Shown here one piece after another: positions 1 through 7,737 of a DNA stretch of 24,531 bases (within the stretch, counting starts at the first letter, position 1; every line of letters starts with the position of its first letter). The notes under the pieces were generated by a model. It did not search any database. It saw only the letters and a list, made by a program, of their open reading frames with translations, and was not told the origin of the DNA. Source of the DNA: Pseudomonadota bacterium (lineage in GTDB: Bacteria > Desulfobacterota > Desulfovibrionia > Desulfovibrionales > Desulfomicrobiaceae); the NCBI GenBank assembly GCA_023393525.1, contig JAEWKZ010000047.1:1-24531 (forward strand), in the 5' to 3' direction. Made by a program: the position numbers and the translations under genes.

Positions 1-62
1 TTTCACTGGGAGGGAGGCCCGCCCCGGCTGGGGGGGGGGACCGGTCAAGGAGGGTTGAGTGA
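1..62 (+). CDS. 3' end of an upstream gene, possibly a histidine kinase (partial)
   Basis: The frame that starts at base 3 is open from the window edge to a TGA at 60-62. Its last residues read SLGGRPAPAGGGDRSRRVE. The stop overlaps the GTG start of the next gene in a GTGA arrangement, which is typical of translationally coupled genes. A short tail cannot identify a family. A histidine kinase is suggested only because receiver proteins follow and kinases often end in a beta strand followed by a disordered tail. The other two frames are also open for part of this stretch, so the frame choice rests on the overlap. Confidence 0.3.
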   Translation, partial: SLGGRPAPAGGGDRSRRVE

Positions 63-490
63 CCGAAGCCAATATTTTGCTTGTCGACGATGACGCCCAG
101 TTCATCGAGATCATGAAGAAACGCCTGACCATGCGCCACATGGAAGTGTTTCACGCAGGCAGCGGCGAAGAGGCCATGCAGAAGCTTGCGCTTCACGGCG
201 AGATAGAGGTGGTCATCCTTGACGTGAAACTGCCCGGCCGCAGCGGCATCGAGATGCTGACGCTCATCAAGCGGCAGTATCCGCTGGTGGAGGTGATCAT
301 GCTGACCGGTCACGCCACGGTGGAATCGGCCATCGACGGCATGCGCCTGGGCGCGTCGGATTATCTGATGAAGCCCTGCGCCATCGACGTGCTGGTGGAA
401 AAGGTCAAAGAGGCGGTGGAGAAGAAGCGCAGGCATGAGGAAAAGATAGTCGACGCACGGGTCCGGGAGATTTCCAGCCGCAGGGTTTAA
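59..490 (+). CDS. Single-domain response regulator (receiver only)
   Basis: This 143-residue protein is a CheY-like receiver with no output domain. Seen directly: the acidic cluster D10-D12, phospho-acceptor D55 in VVILDVKLPG, switch residue T83 in IMLTGHA, and K105 in YLMKP. After the receiver (about 1-120) there is only a charged, Lys/Arg/Glu-rich tail. The GTG start at 59 is chosen because AAGGAGGG at 47-54 lies 4 nt upstream and the start overlaps the upstream stop. Family knowledge says such proteins accept phosphate from a kinase and act by protein contact or in a phosphorelay. A second receiver gene follows 20 bp later and a transporter gene after that, so the likely role is signalling linked to that transporter (inference). 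The partner kinase is not visible here. Confidence 0.93.
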   Translation: MTEANILLVDDDAQFIEIMKKRLTMRHMEVFHAGSGEEAMQKLALHGEIEVVILDVKLPGRSGIEMLTLIKRQYPLVEVIMLTGHATVESAIDGMRLGASDYLMKPCAIDVLVEKVKEAVEKKRRHEEKIVDARVREISSRRV

Positions 491-510
491 CGGTCAAACG
501 GGGAGCACTC

Positions 511-909
511 ATGGCAGCGACGAGCATCCTTCTTATCGACGACGAGACGCAGTTCCTGGTCACCATGGCCAAGCGTCTGCGCAAGAGGGGGTTTGTCGTC
601 CGGGAGGCGGGCAGCGGCCTGAAGGGGCTGGAAGAGCTTGAGGCGCAGAGCGCCCATGTGGTGGTTCTCGATGTCGGGATGCCGGACATGGACGGCATTC
701 AGGTTCTTCGCGAGATCAAGATGCGCTTCCCACGGACGCAGGTGCTCATGCTGACCGGACATGCCGACATGGAAGTCGCCATTTCGGGAATGGCCATGGG
801 CGCGTTCGACTATCTGATGAAACCGGTGGAGCTTGATGTCCTGGTCGGCAAGATCCGGGAGGCCTGTTCCCGGAGGAACATAGCGGGTGAGGAAAAGGGG
901 ATGGCATGA
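511..909 (+). CDS. Single-domain response regulator (receiver only), second of a pair
   Basis: This 132-residue CheY-like receiver has acidic residues D10-D11, phospho-acceptor D54 in VVVLDVGMP, switch T82 in MLTGHAD, and K104 in YLMKP. No DNA-binding or enzymatic output domain follows. It shares the same layout as the preceding protein, including LTGHA and GA..DYLMKP, so the two are probably an old tandem duplication (inference). GGGGAG at 500-505 sits 5 nt before the ATG. The gap to the first receiver gene is 20 bp and to the transporter gene 51 bp, consistent with one operon. Two receivers without output domains in series suggest a phosphorelay or phosphate sink feeding an unseen output. 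Confidence 0.93.
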   Translation: MAATSILLIDDETQFLVTMAKRLRKRGFVVREAGSGLKGLEELEAQSAHVVVLDVGMPDMDGIQVLREIKMRFPRTQVLMLTGHADMEVAISGMAMGAFDYLMKPVELDVLVGKIREACSRRNIAGEEKGMA

Positions 910-960
910 CCATCCGTATACATTTCAAGGAATCGTGATCAAGAGGAGGCGGAAACACGT

Positions 961-2238
961 ATGGGATTCTTTAAAGATTGGGGATCATTCATGGTGGAGG
1001 GCTCTCGGTCCTTTGCCCGGTGGGAAGTGGAAAACGCCCGAATTATCCTGGGCGACAAGAAGCGGATCTGGTTGCTGGCGCTGCTGCTCATCCCGTGCAT
1101 TCTGGGCGGCTGGGCTTTCGCCGATGAGATCGGGCAGGCCCTGCCCAGCACCATTGGCGGCAAGGAAGCCTACAGTCCGTCCTACTACAGCATGTTCATT
1201 TTCGTGGTTTCGATTTTTGTCGGCGTGGGCGCGGGGCTGATCTCCGGCTGCATCGGCGCGGGCGGCGGCTTCATCATCGCCCCGGCGCTGATGAGCGCGG
1301 GCGTCAAGGGCATTCTGGCCGTCGGCACCGACCTCTTTCACATCTTCGCCAAGGCCATCATGGGCTCCGTCCTGCACCGCAAGATGGGCAACGTGTCCGT
1401 TCCCCTGGCCTTCGTGTTCCTGATCGGCGCCATCGTCGGCACGACCGTGGGCGCGGGCATCAACCGCGCGCTCTACAACATCAACCCGGTGCTGAGCGAC
1501 GCCTTCATCACCGTGGTCTATACGGTCATGCTCGGTTTCCTGGGCTTCTACGGCATGTACGACTACTGGAGCGCCAAGAAGGCCGGTCATGCCGGCGGCG
1601 CGCATGACACCAGCGAAGGCGCCGGAATGACCGGCATCGCGCAGAAGCTTCAGTCCGTGAACCTGCCGCCCATGGTCTCCTTCGACCAGGGCCTCATTCC
1701 CGGCGGCCGCAAGATCTCCTGGCTCTTCCTGGTCCTGTCCGGCGTGCTGGTCGGCATGGCCGCGGGCATCATGGGCGTGGGCGGCGGCTTCCTGACCTTC
1801 CCCATCTTCGTCTACATCCTGGGCGTCTCGTCGCTGACCACCGTCGGCACGGACATCTTCCAGATCGTCTTCACCGCCGGTTACGGCGCCATCACCCAGT
1901 ACGCCATCTACGGCTTCATCTTCTACACCCTGGCCATGGGCATGCTGCTCGGCTCCCTGGCCGGCATCCAGGTCGGCGCGCTGGTCACCAAGGTCGTGCC
2001 CGGCATCACCATTCGCGGCTTCTTCGCCCTTTCGGTCATGGCCGGTTTCGTGAACCGGTTTTTCGCCCTGCCCAAGAAGCTGGTCAGCATGGAAGTCCTG
2101 CCCGCGTCCATGAGCGGCGCGGCCAAGGTCATGGACACGGTGGGCATGTACCTGTTCTTCATCGTCATCGCCTTGTTCGGCATCTGGGTATTCGGGGCGT
2201 TTTTCAAGAATATCAAGACTCTGAAGTATAAGGATTGA
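961..2238 (+). CDS. TSUP-family (TauE/SafE-like) membrane anion transporter
   Basis: This 425-residue polytopic membrane protein shows the internal duplication of the TSUP family (sulfite, sulfoacetate and other organosulfur or anion export or uptake). The two half-repeats align by eye: residues 94-129 (ISGCIGAGGGF, then VGTDLFHIFAKA) and 266-301 (AAGIMGVGGGF, then VGTDIFQIVFTA). Hydrophobic segments lie near 36-54, 77-97, 147-168, 182-200, 253-272, 277-290, 316-345 and 394-414. A cytoplasm-like 50-residue linker separates the halves. The N-terminal 35 residues are a charged extension before the first membrane segment. GAGGAGG at 943-949 precedes the ATG by 11 nt. In a sulfate reducer the natural guess for substrate is a sulfur oxyanion, but the sequence alone does not show this. 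The receiver genes upstream suggest signal-linked control. Confidence 0.88.
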   Translation: MGFFKDWGSFMVEGSRSFARWEVENARIILGDKKRIWLLALLLIPCILGGWAFADEIGQALPSTIGGKEAYSPSYYSMFIFVVSIFVGVGAGLISGCIGAGGGFIIAPALMSAGVKGILAVGTDLFHIFAKAIMGSVLHRKMGNVSVPLAFVFLIGAIVGTTVGAGINRALYNINPVLSDAFITVVYTVMLGFLGFYGMYDYWSAKKAGHAGGAHDTSEGAGMTGIAQKLQSVNLPPMVSFDQGLIPGGRKISWLFLVLSGVLVGMAAGIMGVGGGFLTFPIFVYILGVSSLTTVGTDIFQIVFTAGYGAITQYAIYGFIFYTLAMGMLLGSLAGIQVGALVTKVVPGITIRGFFALSVMAGFVNRFFALPKKLVSMEVLPASMSGAAKVMDTVGMYLFFIVIALFGIWVFGAFFKNIKTLKYKD

Positions 2239-2242
2239 TCAT

Positions 2243-2944
2243 ATGATTCATAACAAAAAGGAATTCAACGGAGGCATCGCCCTCCTGGTGGTCTTCTTCA
2301 TCGTCCTGTTCGCCATGTTCCAGCCCCTGTTCGACGGGCACAACGCCATGGCCTATCTCGACAACCTGTACAACTCCATTTCCAAGGGCTCGGCCTACTA
2401 CGTCGACAACCTGAGGGAAGAGGCCAAGAGTGTCGGTGATTTCGAAGTCGACGTGACCATGGAACTCAAAAGTGAGGCCCAGGCCGCCCAGAGCGTCGCT
2501 CTGATCACGGGCGCCGGCGCCGTGGCCGAGGCCCAGGGCAAGAGCCTGACCGTCAAGGGCAGCTATCTGGCCATCCTGAATTCGTGCCTGGATGATTCGG
2601 ACAAGATGTACCACAACGACGCAGCGGCACTGAAGGCCAAGTATCCGTCGTACGAAGGCATGGACGACAGGCTTGCCCTTTACAACTGGAACGCGATCCT
2701 GGGCGGCTTTGATCGGCAGCTGAAGAAGCAGAAGTCTTTCTCCGAGGCCAAGGTCGCCGTCAACATAGCCGCGAAAGTGGTGGAGACCGCGTACAATTAC
2801 TACAAGGTCGTGCCGGAGCAGATCAAGGACAAGATGGGCATCGTGTTCTTCTCCCTGGCCTTCTACGTCATCTACACCATGTGGTACGGCTTCGGCATCC
2901 TCTTTGTGTTCGAGGGCTGGGGGCTTAAAATCAGCGGTCACTAG
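2243..2944 (+). CDS. Unrecognised two-TM protein next to the TSUP transporter
   Basis: I do not recognise this 233-residue protein. It has one hydrophobic segment near the N-terminus (about 11-30) and one near the C-terminus (about 198-222). Between them is a soluble domain of roughly 165 residues, probably periplasmic given two TM helices. The middle is mixed alpha/beta in character, with a stretch rich in Ala and Gly near 80-100 and several Tyr residues. The gene starts 4 bp after the transporter stop. Its ribosome-binding site AAGGA (2230-2234) lies inside the end of the transporter gene, so the two are very likely co-translated. A sensory or accessory subunit of the transporter is plausible but unproven. 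Confidence 0.85.
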   Translation: MIHNKKEFNGGIALLVVFFIVLFAMFQPLFDGHNAMAYLDNLYNSISKGSAYYVDNLREEAKSVGDFEVDVTMELKSEAQAAQSVALITGAGAVAEAQGKSLTVKGSYLAILNSCLDDSDKMYHNDAAALKAKYPSYEGMDDRLALYNWNAILGGFDRQLKKQKSFSEAKVAVNIAAKVVETAYNYYKVVPEQIKDKMGIVFFSLAFYVIYTMWYGFGILFVFEGWGLKISGH

Positions 2945-2986
2945 TTCGTACAGTCCGCAGGGGTGGCCCTGCGTCATGAATGGGAA

Positions 2987-3024
2987 GTCGGCGTGGTCTC
3001 CGTGGAGGCCGCGCCGACATTTTT
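2987..3024 (+). terminator. Intrinsic terminator closing the receiver/TSUP unit
   Basis: GTCGGCG (2987-2993) pairs with CGCCGAC (3012-3018). Inside, GGTCTC pairs with GAGGCC, allowing one G-U. ATTTTT follows at 3019-3024. A second, smaller hairpin without a T run lies just upstream (CGCAGGG 2956-2962 with CCCTGCG 2967-2973). The strong stem argues that the next gene starts at 3079 and not at the in-frame ATG at 2980, which would make the terminator coding. Confidence 0.7.
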
Positions 3025-3078
3025 GGGCCGGACGAATCTTCTTTGCCAGGCGGACCGGCTCAAGATAGTGGAGAAGGC

Positions 3079-4590
3079 ATGAATCTTTCCGAATACTACA
3101 ATACGGTCATGGAGCTCAGCCACGGCATCGTCATCACCCTGGACGAGAAGGGACGGATCATCCATGGGAATTCGCGCTTCGAGGCGCTTTCCGGGTACGA
3201 GATCGGCGCCGTCGCCGGTCGGGACTGGTTCGAACTGTGCGTGGACGCCAAGCGCCGCGCCCGCTCCCGGGAAGTCTTCGCCGGCATTGTCCAGTCCGGG
3301 ACCATGGCCTTCATGAAAGGCTCCCTGCGCTCCAAGGATGGCCGCAAGGTGTACATCGACTGGAACATGAAGCCGCTGTTCGATTCCCAGCACAGCCTGG
3401 TCAGCGTTCTGTGCGTGGGCCAGGACGTCACGGCCCATGTGCAGCGCCAGCACGAGCTGCTGCACGAGCACGGCCGCCTGGTGGCCCTGAACAAGGAACT
3501 GTCCTGCCTGCACGCCATGAACCGCATCGTCTCGAACATGGACAGCGAGCTGCCCGACATCCTGCGCGAGATCCTGGCCATCATCCCCCCCTCGTTTCAG
3601 CACCCCGAGTCCACGGGCGTGCGGCTGCTCCTCGACGGCGATGTGCTGATCAGCGGGAAATTCGCGCCCGAAGCCAGCTGCCGCCTGGAGCAGGAGGTGT
3701 TGGTGCAGCGGGTGAAACGCGGCCATTTGAGCGTCAGCCTGTCGGGCCAGGCCGAAGACGGCTCGCCGTACGCCTTCCTGCCCACGGAATCCGAACTCCT
3801 CGGGGCGCTGGCCAAGCATGTGGGCTGGATCATCGCCAAGCGCGAGGCCCTTTCGACCAAGAGAAACCTGGAGCGTCAGCTGCAACACGCCGATCGGCTG
3901 GCCAAAATCGGGCAGTTCGCGGCCGGAGTGGCGCACGAACTGAACGAGCCCCTGGCCAACATCCTGGGGTTCGCCCAATTGGCCGAGCAGACGCCGGGGC
4001 TTGCGGAGCAGGTGCGCAAGGATTTGGACAGCATCATCAAGGCGGCCCTGCACAGCCGCGAGGTCATCAAGAAACTGATGATCTTCGGTCGCCAGGTCCC
4101 CCTGCAGAAAACGCTTGTCGACCTGAACCAGGTCATCCGCGACTCCCTGTATTTCATCGAGATGAGCGCCTCGCGGGGCAAGGTCGAGGTGCGAACCGAG
4201 CTGGCGGAGGGACTGCCCGCGATCATGGCCGATCCGCAGCATCTGAAGCAGGTCATCGTCAATCTGGTGGTCAACGGTATCCACGCCATGCCGGGCGGGG
4301 GTGTCTTGACCCTGCAAACCCAGTCCTTCAACGATGACGTGTACCTTCTGGTCAGCGACACCGGCGTCGGCATGGCCCCGGAGGTTTTGCGGCAGATTTT
4401 CAACCCGTTCTTCACCACCAAGGACGTGGACCAGGGTACGGGTTTGGGGCTGGCCGTGGTGCACGGCATTGTCCACGCCCATGGCGGGATCATCGAGGTG
4501 GAGAGCGAGACCGGACGGGGCACCCGCTTCGAGATCACGTTCCCGTGCAGCCACGGCCTGCCAAAGAACCAGGACAGCGACGACAAATAA
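3079..4590 (+). CDS. PAS-domain sensor histidine kinase (NtrB-like)
   Basis: This 503-residue kinase has no obvious membrane segment and is probably cytoplasmic. In order it shows a PAS domain (about 8-120, with ITLDEKGRIIHGNSRFEALSG and a PAC strand ending in VGQDVTA), a GAF-like or degenerate middle region (about 140-260), the H-box with phospho-acceptor H286 in VAHELNEP, and a HATPase domain. The ATPase domain carries the N-box (LVVNGIHAM), G1 (DTGVGM), F-box (NPFFTTK) and G2 (GTGLGLAVVHG). The ATG at 3079 is preferred over 2980 because GGAG (3070-3073) is 5 nt upstream and a terminator lies between the two candidates. The sigma-54 activator gene follows 12 bp downstream and is the likely phosphorylation partner. 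The PAS ligand or cue is unknown. Confidence 0.92.
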   Translation: MNLSEYYNTVMELSHGIVITLDEKGRIIHGNSRFEALSGYEIGAVAGRDWFELCVDAKRRARSREVFAGIVQSGTMAFMKGSLRSKDGRKVYIDWNMKPLFDSQHSLVSVLCVGQDVTAHVQRQHELLHEHGRLVALNKELSCLHAMNRIVSNMDSELPDILREILAIIPPSFQHPESTGVRLLLDGDVLISGKFAPEASCRLEQEVLVQRVKRGHLSVSLSGQAEDGSPYAFLPTESELLGALAKHVGWIIAKREALSTKRNLERQLQHADRLAKIGQFAAGVAHELNEPLANILGFAQLAEQTPGLAEQVRKDLDSIIKAALHSREVIKKLMIFGRQVPLQKTLVDLNQVIRDSLYFIEMSASRGKVEVRTELAEGLPAIMADPQHLKQVIVNLVVNGIHAMPGGGVLTLQTQSFNDDVYLLVSDTGVGMAPEVLRQIFNPFFTTKDVDQGTGLGLAVVHGIVHAHGGIIEVESETGRGTRFEITFPCSHGLPKNQDSDDK

Positions 4591-4602
4591 GGAAGCAGGA
4601 AC

Positions 4603-5937
4603 ATGCAGGACAAGGCGACGACAATCCTGGCTGTCGACGACAGCCCCGCGACCCTGGAAGTCATCTCGCGCCATCTGAGCGGGGCAGGGTATGTGGTCCA
4701 CGGCTGCGGCAGCGTCGAGGAGGCCGGATCGTTTCTGGACGACAATGCCGTGGATCTGATCATCACCGATTACAAGATGCCACGGGCCAATGGCCTGGAA
4801 CTCATCAAGTACGTGCGGGACAATTTCAAGGACACGGAGATCATGATGATCACCGGTTTTCCGTCCATCAGCGGCGCGGTGGAGGCCATGCGCGACGGGG
4901 CTGGGGAGTATCTGGCCAAGCCGTTCACGGGTGATGAGCTGCTGTCCGTGGTGCGGCGGATTCTGGAAAAGCAGGATCGAAGGCGCGCGGCTCACGCCGA
5001 GAATCAGGAGCTCAGCGCCTTCGGGATCATCGGGAACTGTCCGGAGATGCATGCCGTCTACGCGCTGATCCGCAAGGCCGCCCAGACCAGCGCCAACGTG
5101 TTCATTTCCGGCGAGTCGGGCACGGGCAAGGAACTGGTGGCCAGGGCCGTGCACTACAACAGTGACCGCAGGGCCTCGGCCTTCGTGCCGGTCAATTGTT
5201 CGGCCATTCCTGATACGCTGCTCGAAAGCGAGCTCTTCGGGCACGTCAAGGGCGCTTTCACCGGGGCCAAGGACAGCCGGGCCGGTTTTTTCGAGATCGC
5301 CAATGGCGGCACCATCTTTCTGGACGAGATCGGAGACGCCAGTCCCAACTTGCAGGCCAAGCTGCTCCGGGTCATGCAAAGCAAGGAATTCTGCATGGTC
5401 GGGTCGTCGCGCACCCGCACCGTGGACACGCGCATCATCGCCGCCACGCACAAGGACCTGAAGCGCTTGGTGGAGCAGGGGCAGTTTCGGGAAGACCTGT
5501 TTTACCGCATCCATGTCGTTGAAATCCGCCTGCCTTCCCTGGCCGAGCGCGGTGACGACATCCTGATGCTGACCAACCATTTCCTGCGGAAATTCGCCCA
5601 TGACATGAACCGCGAGGTGCCGCGCATGACCGACGAGGCCCTGGACGCCCTGGCCCAGTATGCCTGGCCGGGCAACGTCCGGGAGCTTGAGAACCTGTTG
5701 CAGCGGCTGGTCATCGTGGGAGACGGGCCGGTCATCGACATCACGGACCTGCCCGAGTCCATGCGTTTTTCCATCACCCGGGGCCGTCACGGGGACAAGA
5801 CCCTGGCCGAGGTGGAAGCGGAGCACATCCGCGCCGTCCTGGCCCGCACCGGCGACAACAAGACCCGCGCCGCCGAGATATTGGGCATCGACCGCAAGAC
5901 ATTGCGGGAAAAGTTGAAGCGTCTGGGGTTGGGGTGA
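4603..5937 (+). CDS. NtrC-family sigma-54-dependent response regulator
   Basis: This 444-residue protein has the full NtrC layout. The receiver spans about 1-122 (acidic D12-D13, phospho-acceptor D56 in LIITDYKMP, LAKPF near 105). The AAA+ domain spans about 142-380 (Walker A GESGTGKE from residue 170, the GAFTGA sigma-54 contact loop at 217-222, Walker B GTIFLDEIGD). The C-terminal Fis-type helix-turn-helix lies at about 405-444 (RAAEILGIDRKTLREKLKR). Intact Walker and GAFTGA motifs indicate an active ATPase that opens sigma-54 promoters after phosphorylation. AAGGAAG precedes the ATG by 7 nt. The kinase gene 12 bp upstream is its probable partner. Target promoters are not evident: I found no convincing GG-N10-GC site near neighbouring genes. 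Confidence 0.96.
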   Translation: MQDKATTILAVDDSPATLEVISRHLSGAGYVVHGCGSVEEAGSFLDDNAVDLIITDYKMPRANGLELIKYVRDNFKDTEIMMITGFPSISGAVEAMRDGAGEYLAKPFTGDELLSVVRRILEKQDRRRAAHAENQELSAFGIIGNCPEMHAVYALIRKAAQTSANVFISGESGTGKELVARAVHYNSDRRASAFVPVNCSAIPDTLLESELFGHVKGAFTGAKDSRAGFFEIANGGTIFLDEIGDASPNLQAKLLRVMQSKEFCMVGSSRTRTVDTRIIAATHKDLKRLVEQGQFREDLFYRIHVVEIRLPSLAERGDDILMLTNHFLRKFAHDMNREVPRMTDEALDALAQYAWPGNVRELENLLQRLVIVGDGPVIDITDLPESMRFSITRGRHGDKTLAEVEAEHIRAVLARTGDNKTRAAEILGIDRKTLREKLKRLGLG

Positions 5938-5994
5938 GTTTTTTTCCGACCCGACTCGGCCCGCTCGTGCGTTGCAGGGTCAGTCAACGGGGAA

Positions 5995-6105
5995 ATACCC
6001 CCTCCCCCTGCGGGCACTCCCCCTTGGCAGGGGGAGAATGAGATAGCGCTTTAGCTCCAACTCCCCTCCTGCCAAGGAGGGGTGCCCGCAGGGCGGGGTG
6101 GTTGC
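5995..6105. repeat. Long GC-rich inverted repeat between convergent genes (REP-like)
   Basis: Two arms of about 43 bp, roughly 5995-6037 and 6061-6104, are imperfect reverse complements around a loop of about 24 nt. Each arm contains CCCTGCGGGCAC (or its complement) and CTTGGCAGG (or its complement), with a few differences in the C/G runs between them. It sits in the 186-bp gap between the ends of two convergent genes. It could act as a two-way transcription barrier. Its sharply repeat-like composition also fits a dispersed REP-like element. The rest of the gap holds a small stem (TTCTTGT 6113-6119 with ACAAGAA 6126-6132) that straddles the stop of the minus-strand gene. Confidence 0.7.
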
Positions 6106-6123
6106 CTCTTAATTCTTGTCTGC

Positions 6124-7737
6124 CTACAAGAACTTCTTGAACACCGTCTGCAAACTCTCCGCCGTGAAGGGCTTGCGCAGGATGTCGTTGACCCCGGCTT
6201 CAAGGGCCGCCTTGTTGTCGTTGGCCTCGTCCTGGGTCGTGACCATGATTACCGGCAGCTCCTTCTTGGAAAAGGATTTGCGGATTTCCCTGGTCAGGTC
6301 GATGCCTGTGATGTCGGGCATGTTGAGGTCGGTCAGGACCATTTCCGCAGTGTTCGATTGCAGCCATTCCAGGGCGCTGGCCGGGAATTCGAAAAGCACG
6401 GGCTCGAAGCCCAGTTCGTGCAGGGTCGATTTGTAGATGTTCAAGATCATGCGCGAATCGTCCACTGCGCAGATGCGCTTGCGGGCGGTCTTCTTGTCTT
6501 CCGGGGCCAGAAGTTTCAGGGCCAGTCCCGAATAGCCGTGCTCCTTGAGGATGGCGTAGAAGAAGTCGCGGATATCCTGATGGGCTCCGGCCAGGAGGCC
6601 GATGGCCGTGGACTGGAAGCGCTCCTCCTCCATGAGACTCAGGAATATGTGCTTGGCCTGGGCGTTGATGGCGGTCTTGAGGATGCGGTGGGCGTCCTCC
6701 GTTGTTTCGCCGGCCAGGTTCTTGATCCCGGCGGCCATGATTTCGTTGAAGTTGCGGTCTATGGCTTTGGCGGCTGCGATGCAGACGTGCTCCACGGGAT
6801 CGCCGAGGCCATGGGTCAGGACGTAGGCCCCCCGGTCCAGCGGCAAGAGGCCCAGGGCCTCGTAGGCGGCGAAGCGCACGTTGGCGTTGGCAGGGTGGCT
6901 GTGCAGCAGCTTGCGGATGGGCGCGATGGCCGCCGGGTCGCCGATGTCGCCCAGCACATTCAATGTATGGATGCGCAGGTCGGCGTCGTCGAAGAGCAGA
7001 TTCTCGGTCAGGATGGGCACGGCCTTGGGGCCGATGCCGACCAGGGTCTTCTTGGCATAGGTGCGCAGATGGGCGTAGTGGGAGCGCATGGCCTCGTTCA
7101 ATTTGTCCAGGGAGATGGAATCCTGGACCTTGGCGAAGATGTCGAGAATGAGCAGGTCGAGCTGGTTGTCCGTGCCCATGCGTTCGGCCAGGCGCAGCAT
7201 GGCGGTGGGCGTGCCCAGCTTGCCCAGGGCCATGGTGGCGGCGATGATCAGGGTCCGGTTGCCGGAATACAGGAATTCGCTCACGGCGTTGGTGGCCTGC
7301 GGATCGCCGATCTCGCCCAGGGTGGCGACGATCAGGTTGATTTCATCGACGTCCGAGGCGGCGAGCAGGGCTTCGATCAGATCATCGACCACGTCCTCCA
7401 GCCGCAGTTCCCCGGCCATGGAAATGTACATGTCGCGGCAGGGAGTCCGGGGAGCGCTTATGGCCTTGGCGATCAGCTCCGGCTTGGCCAGGATCTTCAC
7501 GGCGAGAATCTCGCGCACCAGGGGCAGGCCCTCGACCATGTCCTTGTGCTCCGAAACGAATCTGCACAAAACCGGAACGGCGAACTCCGGCGCGGCGTCG
7601 CGGAACGCGGCGAGCACCTGTTCACGGATGCCTTTGTCCATGTTTTCCAAATACCCGAGCACAAGACGTGCCTTGATGGGGTCCTGGCTGCGGATGTTGT
7701 CCTTGATCTCGGCGAGCAGATGGGCATGATCAGCCAT
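6124..7737 (-). CDS. HEAT-repeat protein with C-terminal receiver domain
   Basis: This 537-residue protein has two parts. Residues about 1-410 are alpha-helical HEAT-like repeats, seen as recurring blocks such as VATLGEIGDPQATNAVSEFL, ALGKLGTPTAMLRLAERMG and LGDIGDPAAIAPIRKLLHS. Residues about 421-537 form a receiver with D426-D427, phospho-acceptor D470 in VLTDLNMP, a VTT switch, and K522 in LRKPF. No DNA-binding or catalytic output is visible, so the repeats are probably a protein-interaction platform governed by phosphorylation (inference). GGGAGG lies 5 nt before the ATG. The start overlaps the end of the purine nucleoside phosphorylase gene by 8 bp (ATGGCTGA), implying translational coupling. 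The kinase partner is unknown. Confidence 0.88.
   Translation of the reverse strand: MADHAHLLAEIKDNIRSQDPIKARLVLGYLENMDKGIREQVLAAFRDAAPEFAVPVLCRFVSEHKDMVEGLPLVREILAVKILAKPELIAKAISAPRTPCRDMYISMAGELRLEDVVDDLIEALLAASDVDEINLIVATLGEIGDPQATNAVSEFLYSGNRTLIIAATMALGKLGTPTAMLRLAERMGTDNQLDLLILDIFAKVQDSISLDKLNEAMRSHYAHLRTYAKKTLVGIGPKAVPILTENLLFDDADLRIHTLNVLGDIGDPAAIAPIRKLLHSHPANANVRFAAYEALGLLPLDRGAYVLTHGLGDPVEHVCIAAAKAIDRNFNEIMAAGIKNLAGETTEDAHRILKTAINAQAKHIFLSLMEEERFQSTAIGLLAGAHQDIRDFFYAILKEHGYSGLALKLLAPEDKKTARKRICAVDDSRMILNIYKSTLHELGFEPVLFEFPASALEWLQSNTAEMVLTDLNMPDITGIDLTREIRKSFSKKELPVIMVTTQDEANDNKAALEAGVNDILRKPFTAESLQTVFKKFL

Noticed and set aside
2980..3078. Earlier start for the PAS kinase at 2980
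   Set aside because: The extra 33 residues overlap a strong terminator and lack a ribosome-binding site. The ATG at 3079 has GGAG at proper spacing.
2974..5826. Very long open frame (950 codons) on the minus strand
   Set aside because: It is antisense to the kinase and NtrC-type genes, which have full sets of family motifs. Long antisense frames are common in GC-rich DNA. The translation is low-complexity His/Gln/Asp/Val-rich with no domain.
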